Below, one piece after another: positions 28,001 through 37,000 of a DNA stretch of 64,000 bases. Origin of the DNA: Pyxidicoccus sp. MSG2 (GTDB lineage: Bacteria > Myxococcota > Myxococcia > Myxococcales > Myxococcaceae); the NCBI RefSeq assembly GCF_026626705.1, contig NZ_JAPNKC010000001.1, positions 1,798,001-1,862,000 of the forward strand. The letters are read 5' to 3'. The notes beneath the pieces were generated by a model. The model saw only the letters and a list, made by a program, of their open reading frames with translations. It did not search any database and had not been told where the DNA came from. How positions within the stretch are numbered: position 1 is the stretch's first letter; the number at the start of each line of letters is the position of its first letter. A program made the position numbers and the translations under genes.

Positions 28001-31000
28001 TGGACCTGTCGTCCATCCCCGAAGCCGACCAGGCCCGGGCCATGGAGTCCGAGGCCACGCGTCTCCAGGCCAGCCTCCACCTGGACGAGGGCCTGCTGCT
28101 GCGCGCCGCCCTCTTCCACTTCGGTCCGGACCGGGCGCCACGACTGCTGCTGGCCATCCACCACCTCGCCGTCGACGGCGTCTCCTGGCGCATCCTGCTG
28201 GAGGACCTGGCCACGGCCTACGCACAGCTCCAGCGCGGCCAGCCGGTGGCGCTGCCGCCCAAGTCCACCTCCTTCAAGGCGTGGGCGGAGAAGCTCCAGG
28301 TCTTCGCGCGCTCGGAGGAGCTGGCGCGCGAGCTGCCCTACTGGGAAGAGCAGGGACGTGCACGGGAGACGGCGCTTCCGGTGGACCTGCCGGGAGTCGG
28401 CAACTCCCTGGCCTCCGCTCGCGTGGTGAACGTGTCGCTGGAGGCGGAGGAGACGCGCCTGCTGTTGCAGGAGACTCCGGCCGCCTGGCGCGCGCACATC
28501 AACGACGTGTTGCTGGCGGCACTGGTGGAGGGCCTGACGCAGTGGACGGGCCAGCCCCGGCTGCGCGTGGAGCTGGAGGGCCACGGCCGCGAAGCCCTCT
28601 TCGAGGACGTAGACCTGTCCCGCACCGTGGGCTGGTTCACCACCACGTACCCGGTGGTGCTGGATGTCTCCGGCACCGCCACTCCGGGCGACCGGCTGCG
28701 CGCGGTGCGGGACTCACTGCGCCGCCTGCCCCGGCGAGGCATTGGCTACGGGCTGCTGCGCCATCTGGCCGGCGACGCGGCACGGGGCCTCCGTGAGACT
28801 CCGCAGGCACAGGTGGTCTTCAACTACCTGGGCCAGTTCGACCAGCTCGGTGGAACCCAGGGCCCCGGCACCGCGCCGCCGCCCTTCGTCCCTGCACGCG
28901 GCTCCACGGGCGCGCTGCGCAGTCCTACTGGCGAGCGGAGCCACCTGCTGGAAGTCGATGGCTACGTCTTCGAGGGCCGGCTGACATTGGGCTGGACGTA
29001 CAACGCGGCCCTGCACCGCGAGGACACCGTCCAGGCCCTGGCCGCGCGCTGCCTGTCCGCGCTGCGGCAGCTCATCTCCACCCGGGCCACCGACGACGCG
29101 CGTCGCTACACCCCGTCCGACTTCCCCCTGGCGGGGCTGGAGCAGTCCACCCTTCAGCGGCTGCTCCCCACGGGCCTTCCCGTGGAGGACCTCTACCCGC
29201 TGTCTCCGTTGCAGCAGGGCATGCTCTTCCACACGCTGGCGGAGCCCGCCTCCGGCGTCTACGTCTGTCAGCTCGCGTGGACCTTTGGCGGCACCGTGGA
29301 CATGACGGCCTTCCGGCGCGCCTGGGAGGCCGCGGTGGAACGCCATCCCCTGCTGCGAACCTCCTTCCTCTGGGACGGACTGGAAGAGCCCCTGCAACAG
29401 GTCCACCCCGGCGCGCCCCTGCCGTGGGAAGAGCATGACTGGCGCGACGTGCCCGACACGGAGCAGCGGGCGCGCTTCGACGCCCTCGTAGCGGAGGACA
29501 AGACGCGCGGGTTCGACCTGCGCCGGCCGCCCCTGTCGCGACTGACGGTGGTGCGTCTGGGCGAGCGCACCTGGCGCGTCCTCTGGAGTCACCACCACCT
29601 GCTGCTGGACGGCTGGAGCCTGGGCCTGCTCCTCCAGGACCTCTTCGCTGCCTACGGCGAGGTCCGCGCGGGCCGGACGCCGTCCAGGGGCCAGTCCCTG
29701 TCCTTCCGCGACTACATCGCCTGGCTGCGGAACCAACCCGTGGAGCGCACCGAGGCGTACTGGCGCGAATCCCTCCGAGGCTTCACCGCCCCCACGCCCC
29801 TGCCAGGCCTGCTGTCCGGCAGGCCCGGGGTGGCGACCTCTCGCGAGGAGCTGCACGCGTCGCTGTCCGCTGAAGCCACCACGGCGCTCCAGTCCTTCGT
29901 CCGCCAGCACCAGCTCACGCCCAACGACGTGGTGCAGGCGGCCTGGGCCCTGGCCCTGTCGCGCCACACGGGCGAGGACGACGTCCTCTTCGGAGCCACC
30001 ACCTCCGGCCGCTCCGCGGAGCTGCCCGGCATCGACCGTGCCGTGGGCATGTTCATCAACACGCTGCCCGTGCGCATCCGCGTGGACGAGGACGTGCGGG
30101 TCCTCGCCTGGCTGAAGGCGCTGCACGCGCGGCAGGTGGAGCAGCGCCAGCACGAGCACTCCGCGCTGGTGCGCATCCAGGGGTGGAGCGACGTGCCTCG
30201 GGGCACCCCGCTGTTCCAGTCCCTGTTCGTCTTCGAGAACTACCCCGTCGACGCCGCCGTGAAGTCGGCCCATGCCGAGCTGGGCATCCGGGACGTCACC
30301 ACGCACGAGCAGACCGACCTGCCGCTGCTGGCCACCAGCGTCCCCGGCACGCGACTGGGACTGCACCTGACGTACGAGCCGGCACGCTTCGAAGCGCACC
30401 ACCTGGAGCAACTGCTGAAGCACTGGGCCGTGGCGCTGGAGGCGCTGGTGTCCCGGCCCGACAGCCGGTTGGGAGACGTGTCACTTCTCTCCGAGGCCGA
30501 GCGCCGTCAGGTGCTGGTGGGGTGGAACGACACCGCCGCCCGGCTTCCGAGCGGGTCGCCCCTGCACGAAGCCATCTCGCACGTGGCGGCGCGACTTCCC
30601 GACAACGTCGCCGTCGAGCTCGGTGACGCGAAGCTCACCTACCGCCAGCTCGACGCACGCGCGAACCTGCTGGCCTCGCACCTGCGTCAGTCGGGCGTGC
30701 GCACGGGCTCCCTCGTCGCCGTCTGCATGGAGCGCGCGCTGGAGCTGCCCGTGGCGCTCCTCGGCATCCTCAAGGCCGGTGGCGCCTACGTGCCGCTGGA
30801 CCCGAACTACCCGCACGAGCGCCTGGCCTTCATGCTCCAGGACACCGCCGCCCCCGTGTTGCTCACCCAGCAGCACCTGCGCGGCCTCCTCCCTGAAGGC
30901 CCGTCCGTGGTGTGCCTCGACTCCGGTTGGGGCGATGACGGCGATACGAGCGCGCCCATCGTCCAGGTGCCGCTGGAGAGCCCCGCCTACGTCATCTACA

Positions 31001-34000
31001 CGTCGGGCAGCACCGGCCAGCCCAAGGGGGCCGTCATCCCCCACGGCGCCCTCGCCAACCACATGGCGTGGCTGCTCTCCACCTTCGGCCTCTCCGCCGA
31101 GGACCGGGTGCTGCAGAAGACGCCGCTGAGCTTCGATGCCTCCGTCTGGGAGTGCTGGGCCCCGCTGCTGGTGGGCGCCCCGCTCGTCCTCGCGCCTCCC
31201 GAGGCCCACCGAGACCCGGCCGCACTGCTGGCCTGCGTCGCCCGGCAGCGCATCTCCGTGCTCCAGGTGGTGCCTTCGATGCTCCGCTTCCTGCTGGAAG
31301 AGAAGGGACTGCGCGCCGCCACGCACCTGCGCTGGTTGTTCTGCGGCGGTGAGGCCCTCGCCTCCGAGCTCGCCCCGCGCCTGCGCGCCGTCCTGCCCGA
31401 GGTCCGCCTCGTCAACCTCTACGGCCCCACCGAAGTCACCATCGACGCGACCTTCGCCCAGGCCACGGACGAGGAGTCCGGCCTCACCATCCCCATCGGC
31501 CGCCCCGTCGCCAACACCCGGGCGTATGTGCTCGACACGCGCCTGCGGCCGGTGCCCATTGGAGTACCCGGTGAGCTCTACCTGGGCGGCGTACAACTCG
31601 CCCACGGCTACCTGCACCGGCCGCACCTCACCGCCGAGCGCTTCGTCCCAGACTCCTTCGGCACCGAGCCCGGCGCACGTCTGTACCGCACCGGCGACAA
31701 GGCGCGGTGGAAGGCCGACGGCACGCTCGACTACCTGGGCCGCATCGACTTCCAGGTGAAGCTGCGCGGCCAGCGCATCGAGCTGGGCGAAATCGAGGCC
31801 GCCCTCAAGCAGCAGCCCGGCGTGCGCGACGCCACCGTGCTCGTGCGCGAGGACGTGCCCGGCAACCAGCGCCTCGTCGGCTACGTCGTCCCCGCCACTC
31901 CGGATCAGGCGTTGGACATGGGCGCGCTGAGTGCCGCCCTCCAGAAGCACCTGCCCGATTACATGGTGCCCTCCTCCTTCGTCACCCTGGAGGCCCTGCC
32001 CCTCACTCCCAACGGCAAGCTGGACCGCAAGGCCCTGCCGGCGCCCGGCGCCTCGCGGAATGAACGTTCCTTCCACCCGCCCGCCTCGCGCGTCGAGCGG
32101 GAGCTGGCCCTGCTCTGGCAGGCCCTGCTGCATGTGGAGCGCGTGGGGCAGGACGACAGCTTCTTCGCCCTGGGCGGACACTCCCTGCTCGCCACCCAGC
32201 TCGTCTCCCGGGTCCGTGCCGCCTTCGGCGTCGAGCTCCCGCTGCGTGCCATCTTCGATGCGCCCACCCTCGGCGGACTGGCCCGGTGCATCGACACGGC
32301 CAGGGCGGAGCAGGTGCCGGCGGCTCCGGCCATGGTGCGCGTGCCACGCACGGGCGGACGGGCGCTGTCCTTCGCCCAGCGGCGCCTGTGGTTCATCGAT
32401 CAGCTCGAGCCCGGCAGCGCCGCCTACAACATCCCCTCCGCCCTGCGCATGTCGGGCGTGCTGGACGTGGCGGCCCTTGAACACGGCTTCCAGGTGCTCA
32501 TCGAGCGCCACAGTCCCTGCGCACCACCTTCGGCCTCGAGGACGGCGAGCCGGTGCAGCGCATCCATCCGAGCCCGGACTTCTCGCTGCCCGTCGTGGAC
32601 CTCGGCCCCCTGCCCACCGGGGCGCGTGAGACCGAAACCCACCGCCGGGCCACCGAAGAGGCCCTGCGCCCCTTCGACCTCACCCGGGGCCCGTTGCTGC
32701 GCGCGGCACTGCTGCGCCTGGACACGACGGAGCACGTGCTGCTGGTGACGATGCACCACATCATCTCCGACGGCTGGTCCATGGGCGTGCTCGTGCGGGA
32801 GCTGGCGGAGCTGTATTCCGCGTGGACCACCGGGACGGAGGCGTGCCTGCCGCCGCTGCCGGTGCAGTACGCCGACTTCGCGGAATGGCAGCAGTCATGG
32901 TTGCGGGGTGAGGTGCTGGAGCAGCAACTGGGCTACTGGCGCGAGCAGCTCTCCGGTGCGGCCCCCGTGTTGGAATTGCCCACCGACAAGCCCCGTCCCG
33001 CCGTCCAGACCCACCGGGGTGCATGGCTGCCGGTGCAGCTCTCCACTCCTGTGTCCGAGGCGCTCCTGGCCCTCTGCCAGCGCGAGGGCGCCACGCCCTT
33101 CATGGCGCTGCTCGCCCTCTGGCAGGTGTTGCTGGCCCGCTACTCCGGACAGGACGACATCTCCGTCGGCTCTCCCATCGCCGGCCGCACCCGTGCGGAG
33201 ACGGAGGGCCTCATCGGCTTCTTCGTCAACACGCTGGTGCTTCGCACCCAGGTGGACCCGCGCACCACCTTCCGCGAGCTGCTCGCCCGGGTGCGTGCCA
33301 CCACCCTCGGGGCCTACGAGCACCAGGACGTGCCCTTCGAGAAGCTCGTCGAGGAATTGCGGCCCCAGCGCAGCCTGAGTCACTCGCCGCTGTTCCAGGT
33401 GATGCTCGCCCTGCAGAACGCGCCGACGGCTACCGTGGAGGTGACGGGCAGCTCGCCACTGAGCCTGAAGTCCTTCGAGTCTGGCGCCGAGGCCACCCAC
33501 TTCGACCTGACACTCTCGCTGACGCAGCGGCCCGAGGGGCTCGGCGGCGAGTTGAGCTACCGCACGGACCTGTTCGAGCCGGACACCATCGCCCGCATGG
33601 TGGAGCACTTCACCACGCTGGTGCACGCCGCCGTGTCCGCGCCGGAGACGCGCGTGGGTGAATTGCCCCTGCTGCCCACCTCCGAGCGCCAGCAGCTACT
33701 CATGCGCTGGAATGACACCCGCCAGGAGCTGGACTGGGACGGCGCGCTGCATGAGCGCTTCGAGGTGCAGGCCGCACGCACGCCGGACGCGCTGGCCGTC
33801 CTCGATGACTCCGCCTCGCTGTCCTTCGCGCAGCTCAACCGCCGCGCCAACCAGCTCTCTCGCTGGCTGCGCGCTCGCGGCGTCGGCCCTGAAGTGCGCG
33901 TCGCCCTCTGCATCGAGCGCTGCGTGGACATGGTCGTGGCCATCCTCGCCATCCTCAAGGCCGGCGGCGCCTACGTACCCATGGACCCGGCCTACCCGCG

Positions 34001-37000
34001 CGAGCGCATCGCCTTCATGCTCCAGGACTGCGGTGCACGACTGGCCCTCACCCAGCGCCACCTGCGCTCGAAGCTCGAAGGCGCCTCAGCGGAAGCGGTG
34101 TACCTGGACGACAGGGCCGTGCATGAGCAACTCCTGCGCGAGTCCGCCGCCAACCCGCCCCGTGTCACCTCCCCCGAGAATCTCGCCTACGTCATCTACA
34201 CCTCCGGCAGTACCGGCCGCCCCAAGGGCGCCATGGTGCAGCACGCCTCGTTGAGGAACCTGCGTGCCGCGCTGGCTTCCACGGTACACGCAGGGGCCAA
34301 GGGCCCGATGCGCGTCGGCATCAATGCGCCGCTGGCCTTCGACGCTTCGGTGCAGGGACTCATCCAGGTGGCCGACGGCCATGCCCTGTGCATCGTGCCC
34401 CAGGCCGCTCGCGAAGACGCCGCGCTGTTCAAGGCGTGGGTGGAGAAGCACGAGGTCGACGCCCTCGACTGCTCACCCTCGCACCTGCGACTGCTGCTGG
34501 AAGAGGGCCTCGCGGCCTCCAGGCCGCTGCGCGTGCTGGTGGGTGGTGAAGCCGTGGACGAAGCGCTGTGGGCGAAGCTGTCGGCACACCCCTTCATCCA
34601 GGGCTTCAACGTCTACGGCCCTACCGAATGCACCGTGGAGTGCACCGCTCGCGCCATTCGCGGTGCCTCCCGGCCCACGCTGGGCGGCCCGCTGGCCAAC
34701 ATGCAGGTCTACGTCCTCGACGAGCGCATGCAGCCGGTTCCCACCGGTGTCCCTGGTGAGCTCTTCATCGGCGGCGCGGGCGTGGGGCGCGGCTACCTCG
34801 GCAGGCCCGAGCTCTCCGCGGAGAAGTTCGTTCCCGACCCGTTCGGAAACACTCCGGGCGGCCGTCTCTACCGCACCGGTGACAAGGTGCGGTGGCTGGC
34901 CCATGGGGAGCTGGAGTTCCTCGGCCGCATCGACTTCCAGGTGAAGCTGCGCGGCTTCCGGATTGAGTTGGGCGAAATCGAAGCCGCGCTGGAGCAGGTG
35001 CCTCACGTCAGCCGCGCCGTGGTGCTCGCGCGCGAGGACGTGCCCGGCAATCCGCGCCTCGTCGCGTACCTCGTCACGCCCGAGGGGCGCGCGCTCGATA
35101 CGGCGGAGCTTCGCACCGCACTGCTGCGCTCGTTGCCCGAGTACATGGTGCCCTCTGCCTTCGTCTTCCTGGAGGCCCTGCCCCTCAACACCCACGACAA
35201 GCTGGACCGCAAGGCCCTGCCCGCCCCCGAAACGGAAGCCAGCGCCACCTTCGTCGCCCCGCGTTCTCCCACCGAGACGCAGCTGGCTGCCATCTGGGCC
35301 GAGGTGCTGCATCTGGAAGCGGTCGGCGTCACCGATGACTTCTTCACCCTCGGTGGCCACTCACTGCTGGCCACGCAGGTCGTCTCCCGCATGCGCCGCG
35401 CCTTCGAGGTGGAGCTTCCCGTGCGCGCCCTCTTCGAAGCGCCCACCATTGCGGCCCTCGCCCCACGCGTAGAGGCCGCCCGGCAGTCGCGCGCAGGCGA
35501 GCAGTTCCCGCCGCTGATGCCCGTGCCACGCACCGGGCCGCTGCCGCTGTCCTTCGCCCAGCAGCGCCTCTGGTTCCTCGACCAGCTCCAGCCCGGCAGT
35601 GCTTCCTACAACCTGCCCACCGCGGTGCGCCTGACGGGAGCCCTGGACCTCACCGCGCTGGAGCGCGGCCTCGGCGCACTCATCGAGCGTCAGGAGTCCC
35701 TGCGCACCACCTTCACCCTGCGCGGCGAGGAGCCGGTCCAGGTCATCCACCCGGCCTGCGACTTCCCGCTGCCCCTGGTGGACCTGCGCGAGGTGGCGGA
35801 GGACCTGCGTGAGTCCGAGGCTCGCCGGCTGGCGGAAGCCGAGGCAGTGCGGCCGTTCGACCTGGACCACGGGCCGCTCCTCCGCGCCACGCTGTTGCGG
35901 CTGACACCCGACGAACACGTCCTGCTGCTGACGATGCACCACATCGTCTCCGACGGCTGGTCCATGGGCGTGCTCGTCCGCGAGCTGGCCGCCCTGTACC
36001 AGGCCGCCGCATCCGGTGAGCGCCCCCGCCTCACGCCGCTGCCCATCCAGTACGCCGACTACACCGCGTGGCAGCGGAGCTGGCTGCGCGGAGACGTGCT
36101 CGACACGTGGCTCGGCTACTGGAAGCAACAGCTCGCCGGGGCGCCCCACGCCCTGGAGCTGCCCACTGACAGGCCGCGTCCCGCCGTGCAGACCTTCCAC
36201 GGCGCGACACACGATTTCTCGCTCTCGCCCGAGCTGTCCCGCGGCCTCGAAGCCCTCGCCCGCGAGCACCAGGCCACCCTCTTCATGGTGCTGCTGGCGG
36301 GCTTCAAGGCCCTGCTGCACCGGTACTCGGGCCAGGAAGACATCGTCGTCGGCTCTCCCATCGCCGGCCGCAACCGCGCCGAGACGGAGGGGCTCATCGG
36401 CTTCTTCGTCAACACCCTTGCCCTGCGCTCCCGCGTCTCCGGCACGGACTCGTTCGCCTCGCTGCTGGAGCAGGTGAAGGCGGCCACCCTGGGTGCCTAC
36501 GAGCACCAGACGTGCCCTTCGAGAAGCTGGTGGAGGTGCTCCGCCCGGAGCGCGACCTGAGCCGCACGCCGCTCTTCCAGGTCGTCTTCACCCTGCAGAA
36601 CCTGCCCGACACCCGGCTGTCGCTGCCGGGGCTCACGCTCTCCACGCTGGAGACAGGAGGCGATGTCGCCAAGTTCGACCTCATGCTGTCCATGCAGCAT
36701 GGCGCCGAGGGCCTGCAAGGAGCGCTGAACTACAACACCGACCTGTTCAACACAGCCACCGTCGCCCGGATGTCGCACCACCTGCGCACGCTGCTGGAGG
36801 CTGTCTCCCGTCGCCCGGCCCAGCCCCTCTCCGCGCTGCCGCTGATGGACGCGGCCGAGCAGCGACGGGTGCTCGTGGAGTGGAACGACACCGCCTCGGA
36901 CTTCCCTGGGGACGCCAGCCTCCACGGGCTCTTCGAGGCCCAGGCACGCCGCACTCCGGACGCCGTGGCCCTGCGCTTCGGCCAGGACTCCCTGAGCTAC

